Source: Ancylobacter defluvii
GTDB lineage: Bacteria; Pseudomonadota; Alphaproteobacteria; Rhizobiales; Xanthobacteraceae
Reading direction: 5' to 3'
DNA: 64,000 nt
Assembly: GCF_018390605.1 (NCBI RefSeq)
Contig: NZ_JAHBGD010000026.1
Span: 186,001 to 250,000, forward strand
Position 1 is the stretch's first letter. Every line of letters begins with the position of its first letter. Below are positions 25,052-33,275 of this stretch, piece by piece. Made by a program: the position numbers and the translations under genes. The notes beneath the pieces were generated by a model. The model made no database searches. It was given only the letters and a program-made list of their open reading frames with translations, and was not told the DNA's origin.

Positions 25052-26173
25052 ATGACGGTCAAACGCATCGCCGCTGCCCTCATCGGCATCGGCCTCCTGG
25101 CAACGCCCGGCCTCGCCCGGGCGGAAGACATCACCATCGGCTTCACCGCCGCTTTGTCCGGCGACTTCGCCGCCTTCGGCCTCAACATGCGCAAGGGTCT
25201 CGACTTGGCGGTGGCCGAGCTCAACAAGAAGGGCGGCGCCACCTACAAGATCGACGCGGTGGACGATCGCGGCGAGGCGCGCGAGGGCGTGCTGATCGCC
25301 CAGCGCTTCTGCTCCGACAAGAATGTCGACGTGGTGATGGGCTATTCCTTCTCCTCCATCGCGCTGGCGGCCATCCCGGTATTCACCGAGTGCAAGCTGC
25401 CGGTGCTCGCCTCGGCGGTCACCAGCCCGGCGCTGTCGAATGTCAGCCCGTATTTCCGCCGCAACGTGCTCACCGACGCGGTGCAGGGCGCGATGGCCGG
25501 CACCTACGCGGCCAAGACGCTGGGCCTCAAGTCGGTCTACGTGCTCAACCAGCAGGACGATTACGGCATCGGCGTCGCCAAGGCGTTCTCCGAGGCCGCC
25601 GAGAAGGCCGGGGCCAAGATCGCCGGCACCGAATCCTATCTGCTCGGCGCCAAGGACTTCCGCACCCTGCTGACCAAGGTGCGTTCCGCCCAGCCGGACG
25701 CGATCTTCATCGGTGGCTTCTACACCGAAGCGGCCAAGATCGCCGAGCAGGCCCGCGCGCTGGGCATCAAGGCGCAGCTGCTGTCGACCGACGGCGCGCT
25801 CAACGTCGATCTGATGAAGCTCGGCCGCGGCGCCGTCGAAGGCATGATCGTCTACGGCATGTTCGATCCGGCGGTCGCCACCCCGGCGACGGAAGCCTTC
25901 CTGTCGGCCTACAAGGCGACCTACAAGGAGGATCCGAGCGCCTGGGCGGCCCTGGGCTACGATGCCGGCATGGCGCTCGGCGCCGCCGTCGATCTCGCCG
26001 CCAAGGACGGCCCGGTCACCCGTGAAAGCCTCAACACCGCCTTCGGCAAGCTGAAGGACGTGCCCGGCGTCACCGGCCCGACCAGCTTCGACGCCAGCGG
26101 TGACCGCGCCGGCGCGCTGTATTTCCTCGCCGTGAAGGACGGCAAGTTCGGCCTGGCGCCCAAGCAGCCGTGA
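25052..26173 (+). CDS. Branched-chain amino acid-type ABC substrate-binding protein
   Basis: A 373-residue periplasmic binding protein (LivK/Leu-Ile-Val-BP family, Peripla_BP_6). Signal peptide VKRIAAALIGIGLLATPGLARA; the mature part starts EDITIGFTAALSGDFAAFG and has the family VVMGYSFSSIALA and AVTSPALS segments. It feeds the LivHM/LivG/LivF transporter encoded next. This family handles aliphatic amino acids but also aromatic acids, amides, urea and other compounds, so the ligand is open. The ATG is preceded by AGAGGAG. A 419-base gap with several palindromes follows before the permease gene. Confidence 0.92.
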   Translation: MTVKRIAAALIGIGLLATPGLARAEDITIGFTAALSGDFAAFGLNMRKGLDLAVAELNKKGGATYKIDAVDDRGEAREGVLIAQRFCSDKNVDVVMGYSFSSIALAAIPVFTECKLPVLASAVTSPALSNVSPYFRRNVLTDAVQGAMAGTYAAKTLGLKSVYVLNQQDDYGIGVAKAFSEAAEKAGAKIAGTESYLLGAKDFRTLLTKVRSAQPDAIFIGGFYTEAAKIAEQARALGIKAQLLSTDGALNVDLMKLGRGAVEGMIVYGMFDPAVATPATEAFLSAYKATYKEDPSAWAALGYDAGMALGAAVDLAAKDGPVTRESLNTAFGKLKDVPGVTGPTSFDASGDRAGALYFLAVKDGKFGLAPKQP

Positions 26174-26592
26174 GGCGGGGGCCGCCCGGTGGGCGGCGGC
26201 AGAGGGGAAAGGATCGGCGGCAGGCTGCCTCCGCCGTTGCCCTTCCCGACAACGGCGGTAGGAGGGGATGCTCCCTCTCCCCGTCGGAGAAAGGAAAGGA
26301 GCCGCCCGTCGGCGGTTCCACCATTGCCCGCCGGAGCCACGGCGGAGAGAAGCGAGCCTCCCTCTCCCCGTCGGGGAGAGGGGTGGGGTGAGGGGTCTTC
26401 GACGCTTCCCAATGGCGTCTCCCCTCACCGACCCGCTAACGCGGGCCACCTCTCCCCAACGGGGAGAGGGTAAGAAAGAAGAGGGCGTCCGCCCCGGCGG
26501 CACACGCCCTCCACCATCGACCGGCGCCGCGCCCGACGCGCGGCACCGAAGCACCTGACGGGCAAGGGCCCAGCCGGGCCACGCGAAGAGGC
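26174..26592. repeat. Intergenic palindromic repeat elements
   Basis: The 419 bases between LivK-like and LivHM genes hold related palindromes: CCCTCTCCCCG-TCGGGGAGAGGG at 26360-26383, CCTCTCCCC-AAC-GGGGAGAGG at 26449-26469, and a degenerate copy at 26273-26298. Between the first two, GGTGGGGTGAGGGG (26381-26395) faces CCCCTCACC (26421-26429), so the whole 26360-26469 segment can fold into one cruciform. This is the look of the dispersed intergenic repeats common in Hyphomicrobiales genomes. No gene is seen in the gap. Confidence 0.7.
26181..26197 (+). terminator. Hairpin directly after the binding-protein gene
   Basis: GCCGCCC-GGT-GGGCGGC is a seven-base perfect stem with a three-base loop, eight bases after the stop codon. 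Probably a transcript-stabilising or attenuating stem between the binding-protein and permease messages. Confidence 0.5.
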
Positions 26593-28620
26593 ATGATGGA
26601 CTATTTCGGACAGCTACTGGCGAACGGATTGGTGCTCGGGGCGATCTACGCCCTCACCGCGGTCGCGTTCACGCTGGTCTATGGCGTGGTGCGGCTGGTG
26701 AATTTCGCCTTTGGCGAGCTGTTCATGCTCGGCGCCTTCCTCACCACCTCGCTGATGCTGCCGGAGGTGCGGCTGTTCGGAACCGTCGTGCCGATGCCCG
26801 GCTTCCCGCTGCCCATCGCCGCGCTCGGCGCCATCGTCATCACCGGGGTGATCGGCGTGGTGGTGGACCGCATCGCCTACCGGCCGCTGCGCAACGCCCC
26901 GCGCCTCGCCCCGCTCATCACCTCGATCGCAGTCTCCGTGGTGCTGCAGAGCCTCGCCCAGACCGCCTGGGGCGCCGAGGAGCTGCGCTTTCCGCAATTC
27001 TACCTCGCCACCCTGCCGCCGGTGGTGCTGTTCGATTCCATCTATCTGTCGGTGATGGATCTGGTGGTGATGGCCACCGCCATCGTCGCCATGCTCGGCC
27101 TGTCGCTGTTCATCGCCCGCTCCTCGCTCGGGCGTGCCATGCGCGCCAGCGCCGAGGACCAGACCGCGGCGATGCTGGTCGGCATCCCGGTCAACCGGGT
27201 GGTAGCGGCGGCTTTCGCCATCGGCTCCGGCTTCGCCGCGCTCGCCGGGCTGCTCTATGCGCAGACCTATGGCTTCGCCCATTCCAGCATGGGCTTCCTG
27301 CCCGGATTGAAGGCGCTCACCGCCGCCGTGCTCGGCGGCATCGGCTCGATCCCCGGCGCGGCGCTGGGCGGCCTCATCCTCGGCCTGGTCGAGGCGCTGG
27401 GCGCCGGCTACCTGCCGAACGGCACCGCCTGGAAGGACGCGATCAGCTTCGTGCTGCTGGTCGGTCTGCTCTATCTGCGCCCGCAGGGCCTGCTGGGGCG
27501 GCCGGAGCTCAATTCCGCCGGACGCGGCAGCCTGCTCGGCGGCGCCTCGGAGGCCGGCGCCTTCTGGCTGCGCGCCGTCTTCGCCCGCGTCGATGCGCTG
27601 CTGGCCCGCTTCGCGGCCGCCGGCGCGCCGGCAGCGCTCGGCCTGCTCGCCATCGCCATCGTGGTCGGCACGCTGGTGCCGTCCGACTACTGGCTGCGCA
27701 TCCTCACCATGGTGGTGATCTACGGCATGCTGGCGAGCGGGCTGAACGTCATCGTCGGCTTCGCCGGGCTGCTCGATCTCGGCTTCGTCGCCTTCTGGGC
27801 GGTCGGCTCCTATCTCACCTCCATCCTGTTCGTGCTGGTGCTGAAGGAGAGCTACGGCGTCGCCCCGCAGGAGGTGTGGTGGCTGCTCTATCTCAACCTG
27901 CCGCTCGGCGGCCTGCTCGCCGCCGGCCTGGCGGTGCTGCTCGGCACCCCGACGCTCAGGCTGCGCGGCGACTACCTCGCCATCATGACGCTGGGCTTCG
28001 GCGAGATCGTCCGCGTCGTCGCCATCAACTGGATGGACCTGACCCGCGGGCCGATGGGCATTCGCGGCATTCCGGCGCCGAATCTGTTCGGCATCTCGCT
28101 CGGCTCGCCGCGGGCGCAGTTCTTCTTCGCGCTGGCGCTGGCGGCGGTAGTGGTGTTCGCCGTCGCCCGGCTGGTGCGCTCCTATGTCGGCCGCGCCTGG
28201 GTGGCGATCCGCGAGGACGAGGAGGCCGCCGAGGCGATGGGCGTGCCCACCGCCCGCTACAAGCTCTATGCCTATGCCGCGAGCGGCTTCGTCGGCGGCT
28301 TCGTCGGCGTGTTCTACGCCCATTCCCAGCAATATATCAGCCCGCTGAACTTCAGCCTGTTCGAGAACATCCTGCTGCTGATGCTGGTGGTGCTCGGCGG
28401 GCTCGGCACCTTTATCGGCCCGTTCGTCGGGGCGCTGATCTGGATCGTGTTCCTGCAGCTGGCGCTCGACCTGCCCTTCGTGCAGGCCTATCCGGAAACC
28501 CGCTTCGCCCTGCTCGGGGTGGTGCTCATCGTGCTGATGGTGTTCCGCCCGCAGGGCCTCGCCGCCAGCGCCCGCGTCGGCCTCACCATGCCCGGCGCGC
28601 GGGCGAAGGAGGCCGCATGA
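26593..28620 (+). CDS. Fused LivH-LivM ABC permease
   Basis: A 675-residue integral membrane protein joining two permeases that are usually separate. Residues 1 to about 300 are LivH-like (GLVLGAIYALTAVAFTLVYG at the start, ASAEDQTAAMLVGIPVNR, LGGIGSIPGAALGGL). After a linker (~305-340) residues to about 660 are LivM-like (GLNVIVGFAGLLDLGFVAF, MTLGFGEIVRVVAIN, FRPQGLAA). Each half should hold 8-9 membrane helices, and a single chain can form the whole translocation pore. The stop overlaps the LivG start (ATGA). Two ATGs lie in tandem at 26593 and 26596. Confidence 0.92.
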   Translation: MMDYFGQLLANGLVLGAIYALTAVAFTLVYGVVRLVNFAFGELFMLGAFLTTSLMLPEVRLFGTVVPMPGFPLPIAALGAIVITGVIGVVVDRIAYRPLRNAPRLAPLITSIAVSVVLQSLAQTAWGAEELRFPQFYLATLPPVVLFDSIYLSVMDLVVMATAIVAMLGLSLFIARSSLGRAMRASAEDQTAAMLVGIPVNRVVAAAFAIGSGFAALAGLLYAQTYGFAHSSMGFLPGLKALTAAVLGGIGSIPGAALGGLILGLVEALGAGYLPNGTAWKDAISFVLLVGLLYLRPQGLLGRPELNSAGRGSLLGGASEAGAFWLRAVFARVDALLARFAAAGAPAALGLLAIAIVVGTLVPSDYWLRILTMVVIYGMLASGLNVIVGFAGLLDLGFVAFWAVGSYLTSILFVLVLKESYGVAPQEVWWLLYLNLPLGGLLAAGLAVLLGTPTLRLRGDYLAIMTLGFGEIVRVVAINWMDLTRGPMGIRGIPAPNLFGISLGSPRAQFFFALALAAVVVFAVARLVRSYVGRAWVAIREDEEAAEAMGVPTARYKLYAYAASGFVGGFVGVFYAHSQQYISPLNFSLFENILLLMLVVLGGLGTFIGPFVGALIWIVFLQLALDLPFVQAYPETRFALLGVVLIVLMVFRPQGLAASARVGLTMPGARAKEAA

Positions 28621-29399
28621 CGGAGCTGAAAGGCGGCGCTCTGCTCGAAGCCCGGCAGGTAGTGGTCCGCTTCGGCGGGCTGGAAGCCGTCGGCGGGCTC
28701 GACATGGCGGTCGCGCGGGGAGCGATTCACGGCCTCATCGGGCCGAACGGCGCCGGCAAGACCACGGTGCTGAACGTGCTCACCGGCTTCATCCGCCCGA
28801 CCGCCGGCCGTCTCGTCTTCGATGGCGAGGAAATCGGCGGGCTGAACGTCAACGGCTTCGCCCGCCGCGGCCTTGCCCGCACCTTCCAGAACATCCGCTT
28901 GTTCGGTGCCATGACGGTTTTGGAGAGCGTGCTGGTGGGCGCGCATCAGCGCTTTTCCGCCTCGGCCCCGGCGCTGATCTTCGGTGGCCGCGCCGCCCGC
29001 ACCGCCGAGCGGGCGATGATCGCCCGTGCCCATGAGCTGCTCGACTTCGTCGGCTTGCGGCACGACATTGCCGACCGCGTCGCCACCACCCTCTCCTACG
29101 GCCACCAGCGCCGCGTCGAGATCGCCCGCGCGCTGATGTCCTCGCCCAAGCTGCTGCTGCTCGACGAGCCGCTCGCCGGCATGAACGCGGTGGAGAAGCA
29201 GGAAATCGCCGAGCTGGTCCGGCAGGTGCGGGCGCAGGGCATCGCCGTGCTGCTCATCGAGCACGACATGCAGATCGTCCGCAGCCTGTGCGACCATCTG
29301 ACCGTACTCGAATACGGCAAGCTACTGGCCGACGGCGCGCCGGAACGGGTTCTGTCCGATCCGGCCGTGCAGGCTGCCTATCTCGGCCGGGCGAGGTGA
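28617..29399 (+). CDS. livG: LivG-type ABC transporter ATP-binding protein
   Basis: A 260-residue ATPase: Walker A GPNGAGKTT, Q-loop in ARTFQNIRLFGAMTVLE, signature LSYGHQRRVEIARAL, Walker B LLLLDEPLAGMN and the H-loop in LLIEHDMQIV. The branched-chain-type signature LSYG and the length match LivG rather than LivF. The start codon overlaps the permease stop by four bases, which sets the start against a much longer open frame. It drives import through LivHM together with LivF. Confidence 0.93.
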   Translation: MTELKGGALLEARQVVVRFGGLEAVGGLDMAVARGAIHGLIGPNGAGKTTVLNVLTGFIRPTAGRLVFDGEEIGGLNVNGFARRGLARTFQNIRLFGAMTVLESVLVGAHQRFSASAPALIFGGRAARTAERAMIARAHELLDFVGLRHDIADRVATTLSYGHQRRVEIARALMSSPKLLLLDEPLAGMNAVEKQEIAELVRQVRAQGIAVLLIEHDMQIVRSLCDHLTVLEYGKLLADGAPERVLSDPAVQAAYLGRAR

Positions 29400-29404
29400 T
29401 CCCG

Positions 29405-30172
29405 ATGACGCATTCTGGCCCCATCATACACCCCACTGGCCTCATCGAACGGCCGGTCGAACCGCTGCTGAAGGTCTCCGGCCTGTCGGTCTCCTATGGC
29501 CGCATCCGCGCCGTCGACGCGGTCGACCTCGCCGTCGAGCCGGGCCGCATCGTATCGCTGGTCGGCTCCAACGGCGCCGGCAAGACCACGACGCTGATGG
29601 CGTTGTCGGGCCTGCTGCCGCTCGCCGCCGGCCGCATCGTGTTCGCCGGCGAGGACATCACCGGCCTGGCGCCGGAGCTGCGCGTGAGCCACGGCATCGC
29701 CCATGTCCCTGAAAGGCGTAGGGTTTTCGCCGGCATGAGCGTGCGGGAGAACCTGGCGCTCGGCGCCTATTCGCGCGGCGACGCCACCGAAATCGCCGGC
29801 GACATCGAGCGGTTGACCCAGTTGTTCCCCATTCTCGGCAAGCGGATGCACCAGGCGGCGGGCACCTTGTCCGGCGGCGAGCAGCAGATGCTCGCCATCG
29901 CCCGCGGGCTGATGTCCCGGCCGCAGCTGCTGATCATGGATGAGCCCACCATGGGCCTCGCCCCGCAGATGATCGACCTGATCCTCGACACCGTGCTGGA
30001 GATCCGCAAACTCGGCACCACCGTGTTGCTGGTCGAGCAAAACGCCATCGAGGCCATGCGCCTCTCCGATCACGTCTACATCATGCGCCTCGGCCGCATC
30101 GTCCACGAGGACAGCGGCGCCAACATCGATACCGAGCGCGTGAAGGCCTTCTACATGGGAGTCGATGCATGA
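29405..30172 (+). CDS. livF: LivF-type ABC transporter ATP-binding protein
   Basis: A 255-residue ATPase: Walker A GSNGAGKTTT, LivF-like VPERRRVFAGMSVRENL, signature LSGGEQQMLAIARGL, Walker B LLIMDEPTMGLAP and H-loop VLLVEQNAIEAM. The ATG lies five bases after the LivG stop. The N-terminus has about 20 residues before the first conserved strand (LLKVSGLSVSYGRI), slightly longer than usual. The stop overlaps the ureohydrolase start (ATGA at 30169), tying transport to the catabolic enzymes. Confidence 0.93.
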   Translation: MTHSGPIIHPTGLIERPVEPLLKVSGLSVSYGRIRAVDAVDLAVEPGRIVSLVGSNGAGKTTTLMALSGLLPLAAGRIVFAGEDITGLAPELRVSHGIAHVPERRRVFAGMSVRENLALGAYSRGDATEIAGDIERLTQLFPILGKRMHQAAGTLSGGEQQMLAIARGLMSRPQLLIMDEPTMGLAPQMIDLILDTVLEIRKLGTTVLLVEQNAIEAMRLSDHVYIMRLGRIVHEDSGANIDTERVKAFYMGVDA

Positions 30173-31122
30173 CGGAATTCTCTGGCGCATCAACGCCTAA
30201 GATGCGCCTGGGCACCTTTCTCGGCGTGCCGCAGGCAACGCAGGCCAGCGCCGGACAGATCGCGGTGATCGGCCTGCCGTTCGACTGCGGCACCCATGCC
30301 ACTCGCATCGGCTCGCGGCAGGGACCGGCGGCGTTCCGCGCCATGTCGAGCGAGGTCCGCCCCTATTACCCCCCCCTCGCCGATGTCGATCCGCGCGCCG
30401 GCGGCCGGGTTGTCGATCTCGGCGACGTCGACGTGATCGCCTCCGACATCGGCCCCTCGCTCGCGACCATGGAGGCGGCGATCCATGAGGTGGTGAAGGC
30501 CGATGCGGTACCGCTCTGCGTCGGCGGCGACGGCACCGTGACGCTGCCGGTGTTGCGCGCCCTCGCCCGCCGCTATCCCGAGCTGGTGCTCATCCACATC
30601 GACGCCCACACCGACGCCTATCCGGGCGACGACATCAACACCGGCACCACCTTCACCCGCGCCGCCATGGAGGGGCTGATCGACACCCGCCGCTCCTTCC
30701 ACATCGGCGCCCGCGGCACCATGCCGGTGCCCGGCGCCTATGATCATACGCGCGGGCTCGGCTTCCGGCTGATCACCGGCGAGGAGGTGCGCCGGCGTGG
30801 TGCTGTCGCCATCGCCGCCGAAGTGCGCGAGGTGGTCGGCACGCGCCCGGTGCACCTGTCCTTCGACATGGATTATTTCGACCCTTCGGCGGCACCCGGC
30901 GTCGCCACCCCCACCTGGGGCGGCCCGCCGGTGGCCGAAGTGTTCGACCTGCTGCACGGGCTCAAGGGGCTCGACCTCGTCGGGGTCGACATCAACACGC
31001 TGAGCCCGCCGCACGACGTCCAGGGCATGGCGGCCATGCTGGCCGGCCACGTCGCCGTCATCGCCCTTCATCTCGTCCAACTCGGCCAGGCGGAACACCG
31101 CCTGAACGCCGAGCCCCGCTGA
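30169..31122 (+). CDS. Ureohydrolase (agmatinase/arginase family), variant metal site
   Basis: A 317-residue ureohydrolase. This family releases urea from guanidino compounds (agmatine, arginine, guanidinobutyrate, guanidine) using two Mn or Ni ions. The DAHTD (residues 145-149) and SFDMDYFDP (D233, D235) ligand motifs are present, but the first motif, usually GGDHS, reads GGDGT (119-123), so the His ligand to metal A is replaced by Gly. Similar GGDGS-type members exist in the family as I recall it, so this may mark a subgroup rather than a dead enzyme. Translationally coupled to LivF, so the imported compound is probably its substrate or a precursor of it. Confidence 0.85.
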   Translation: MTEFSGASTPKMRLGTFLGVPQATQASAGQIAVIGLPFDCGTHATRIGSRQGPAAFRAMSSEVRPYYPPLADVDPRAGGRVVDLGDVDVIASDIGPSLATMEAAIHEVVKADAVPLCVGGDGTVTLPVLRALARRYPELVLIHIDAHTDAYPGDDINTGTTFTRAAMEGLIDTRRSFHIGARGTMPVPGAYDHTRGLGFRLITGEEVRRRGAVAIAAEVREVVGTRPVHLSFDMDYFDPSAAPGVATPTWGGPPVAEVFDLLHGLKGLDLVGVDINTLSPPHDVQGMAAMLAGHVAVIALHLVQLGQAEHRLNAEPR

Positions 31123-31138
31123 ACGGAGGCACCCGGTC

Positions 31139-32284
31139 ATGAACGTTGAGACCACTCTGGTTCCCGAGCCCTATGTCTGGACCGAGCCGCCGCTCGGCGA
31201 CGCCAAGAGCGCGCCGACGCGATTCTACACCGATCCCGCGGTGTTCAAGGCGGAGGTGGAGCATATCCACCTGAAGAACTGGTTCTTCGCGGGACGCGTC
31301 GAGGAGGTGCGAAATCCCGGCGACTACAAGGCGCTCGACAGCGTCGGCGGACCGGTGCTGCTGGTGCGCGGCGAGGACGGCGTGCTGCGCGCCTTCGCCA
31401 ATGTGTGCCGGCATCGTGCCTCGATCCTGCTTGAGGGATGCGGACACGCCAGCAACATCATCTGCCCCTACCACGCCTGGAACTACCGGCTCGACGGCAC
31501 GCTGGCCGGTGCGCCGGGCATGCGCGAGGTGCCGAAATTCGAGAAGCCGCCGCACGGGCTGATCCCGATCCGGCTGGAGGTCTGGGAGGGCTCGATCTTC
31601 CTCAATTACGACGACCACGCACCCGACCTGATGACCCATCTCGGCAACATGCCGGAACTGATCGGCAGCCATCGGCTGGGCGAGATGGTGAAGACCTGGC
31701 ACATCGAGATCGAGACGAAGTGCAACTGGAAGCTGCTGCTCGAAAACGCCATGGAGACCTACCACACCGGCATCGTCCATGCCGCCACCGTCGGCGCGCA
31801 GCGCTCGGTGAGCTTTCCGACGCAGGGCGAGTGGCACGTCATCCAGGTGCAGTCGAACCGCTCCATCGCGGTGCTCGGCCAGGAGCCGCCGTTTCCGGTG
31901 ATCGAGGGCCTTTCGGAGCAGTCGCGCAAGGGCACCTACTTCACCGTCATCGAGCCGACCATCCAGTTCGCCTGCGCGCAGGACTGCATGTGGTGGCTGG
32001 CGGTGCGCCCGATCGCGGTGGACCGCTCGGTGCTCTCGGTCGGCGGCTGCTTCCCCAAGGCCTATACCGAATTGCCGGACTTCGAGGAGCGCGCCGCGCC
32101 CTACTACAAGCGCTGGGAAGCGGTGGCGCTGGAGGATGTCGGCATCCTCGAAAAGCAGCAGATCGGCCTCTCCTCCATCCTCGCGCGGCCCGGCCCGCTC
32201 TCCTGGCGCGACGACATGGTGCTGGCGATGAACCGCTGGGTGATGGCGCAACTGCCGGCCCATATCGTTGATGGAATGGCCTGA
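31139..32284 (+). CDS. Rieske non-heme iron oxygenase, catalytic subunit
   Basis: A 381-residue aromatic-ring-hydroxylating-type oxygenase alpha subunit. The Rieske [2Fe-2S] ligands are C90 and H92 (VCRHRAS) and C109 and H112 (CPYHAW). The mononuclear iron site shows NWKLLLENAMETYHTGIVH, giving the two His, and EDVGILEKQQ, giving the Asp. The layout and the CPYHAWNYRLDGTLAGAP segment resemble the branch that acts on quaternary amines and small carboxylates (glycine-betaine or carnitine-type) as much as true ring dioxygenases. No reductase or ferredoxin gene is in the window. ATG 16 bases after the ureohydrolase stop, with CGGAGG upstream. Confidence 0.88.
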   Translation: MNVETTLVPEPYVWTEPPLGDAKSAPTRFYTDPAVFKAEVEHIHLKNWFFAGRVEEVRNPGDYKALDSVGGPVLLVRGEDGVLRAFANVCRHRASILLEGCGHASNIICPYHAWNYRLDGTLAGAPGMREVPKFEKPPHGLIPIRLEVWEGSIFLNYDDHAPDLMTHLGNMPELIGSHRLGEMVKTWHIEIETKCNWKLLLENAMETYHTGIVHAATVGAQRSVSFPTQGEWHVIQVQSNRSIAVLGQEPPFPVIEGLSEQSRKGTYFTVIEPTIQFACAQDCMWWLAVRPIAVDRSVLSVGGCFPKAYTELPDFEERAAPYYKRWEAVALEDVGILEKQQIGLSSILARPGPLSWRDDMVLAMNRWVMAQLPAHIVDGMA

Positions 32285-32285
32285 C

Positions 32286-33275
32286 ATGCGTGTATTGCTG
32301 ACCCATAACCGCGACCTACTCACGCATTTCTACGGCTTGCGCGCCGTGGAGGCGCTGAAGGCGCTCCCCATCGAGCTGGTGATGAACGACAGCGACACGC
32401 CGCTGTCCGGCGATGCGCTGGTGACGGCGGCGGAGGGCTGCCAGGTGGTGATTTCCGACCGTCTCGCCGCCGGCCCGCGCGAGGTGATGCAAAAGCTGGG
32501 CGATGTGAGGCTGTTCACCCGCTGCGCGGTCGACATGCGCAACATCGATGTCGCCGCCGCGTCCGACGCCGGCATCCTGATCTGCAACTGCTCCTCCGGC
32601 TATAATGACGCGGTGGCCGAACACGCACTCGCGCTGATGCTCGATCTCGCCCGCAACATCACCCGCGACGCCGGGCGCTATCATGCGGGCGATGCCGGCC
32701 ACCCGATGGTGTTCGGCCGGCAGATGGCCGGTGCCCATGTGGGAGTGATCGGCTACGGGTCGATCGGCCGCCGCATCGTCGAGCTGGCGCTGGCCTTCAA
32801 GATGAAGGTGTCGGTCCACGATCCCTATGCCTGGATGGACAATGGCGCGGTGAACGCGGTCGGTCTCGACGAGGTGCTGTCGCAGCCGGATTTCGTCGTC
32901 TGCGCCGCCTATGCGACGCCCGAGACCGAACGCATGATGAACGCCTCGGCCTTCGCGAAGATGCGTAGCGATGCCTTTTTCATCAACATCTCGCGCGGCA
33001 TCCTCGTCGACGAGGATGCGCTCGAGGCCGCGCTCACCTCCGGTGCCATTGCCGGCGCCGGGCTCGACGTCGGTGATGGACCCGACCAGCAGCCCTCGCT
33101 GCGGCTTGCCCGCCTGCCGAACGTTGTCGCCACGCCGCACTCGGCGGCGTTGATGATCGAACCGTCCGAGTTTCAGGCGATGGAAACCGTCGAGCAGGTC
33201 AAGGCGGTGCTGGCGGGACGGCTGCCGATCCATGCCAGGAACCCCGACCGCGTGCCCGGCTGGCTGACGCGATGA
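32286..33275 (+). CDS. D-isomer-specific 2-hydroxyacid dehydrogenase family protein
   Basis: A 329-residue NAD(P)-linked dehydrogenase: nucleotide-binding loop GVIGYGSIGRRIVELA, catalytic Arg in NISRGILVDEDALE and catalytic His in ATPHSAALM. The catalytic Glu, normally in a DVFEQEP-like motif, is not at its usual place (GLDVGDGPDQQPSL), so an Asp may substitute or the enzyme belongs to a variant group. The likely role is reduction of a 2-keto acid or oxidation of a 2-hydroxy acid. It begins just after the oxygenase stop and overlaps the following amidohydrolase start (ATGA at 33272). Confidence 0.87.
   Translation: MRVLLTHNRDLLTHFYGLRAVEALKALPIELVMNDSDTPLSGDALVTAAEGCQVVISDRLAAGPREVMQKLGDVRLFTRCAVDMRNIDVAAASDAGILICNCSSGYNDAVAEHALALMLDLARNITRDAGRYHAGDAGHPMVFGRQMAGAHVGVIGYGSIGRRIVELALAFKMKVSVHDPYAWMDNGAVNAVGLDEVLSQPDFVVCAAYATPETERMMNASAFAKMRSDAFFINISRGILVDEDALEAALTSGAIAGAGLDVGDGPDQQPSLRLARLPNVVATPHSAALMIEPSEFQAMETVEQVKAVLAGRLPIHARNPDRVPGWLTR

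Noticed and set aside
26614-28332. A 572-codon minus-strand open frame opposite LivHM
   Set aside because: Composition is His/Gln/Gly/Arg-rich and hydrophilic, the mirror of a hydrophobic permease; no domain motifs.
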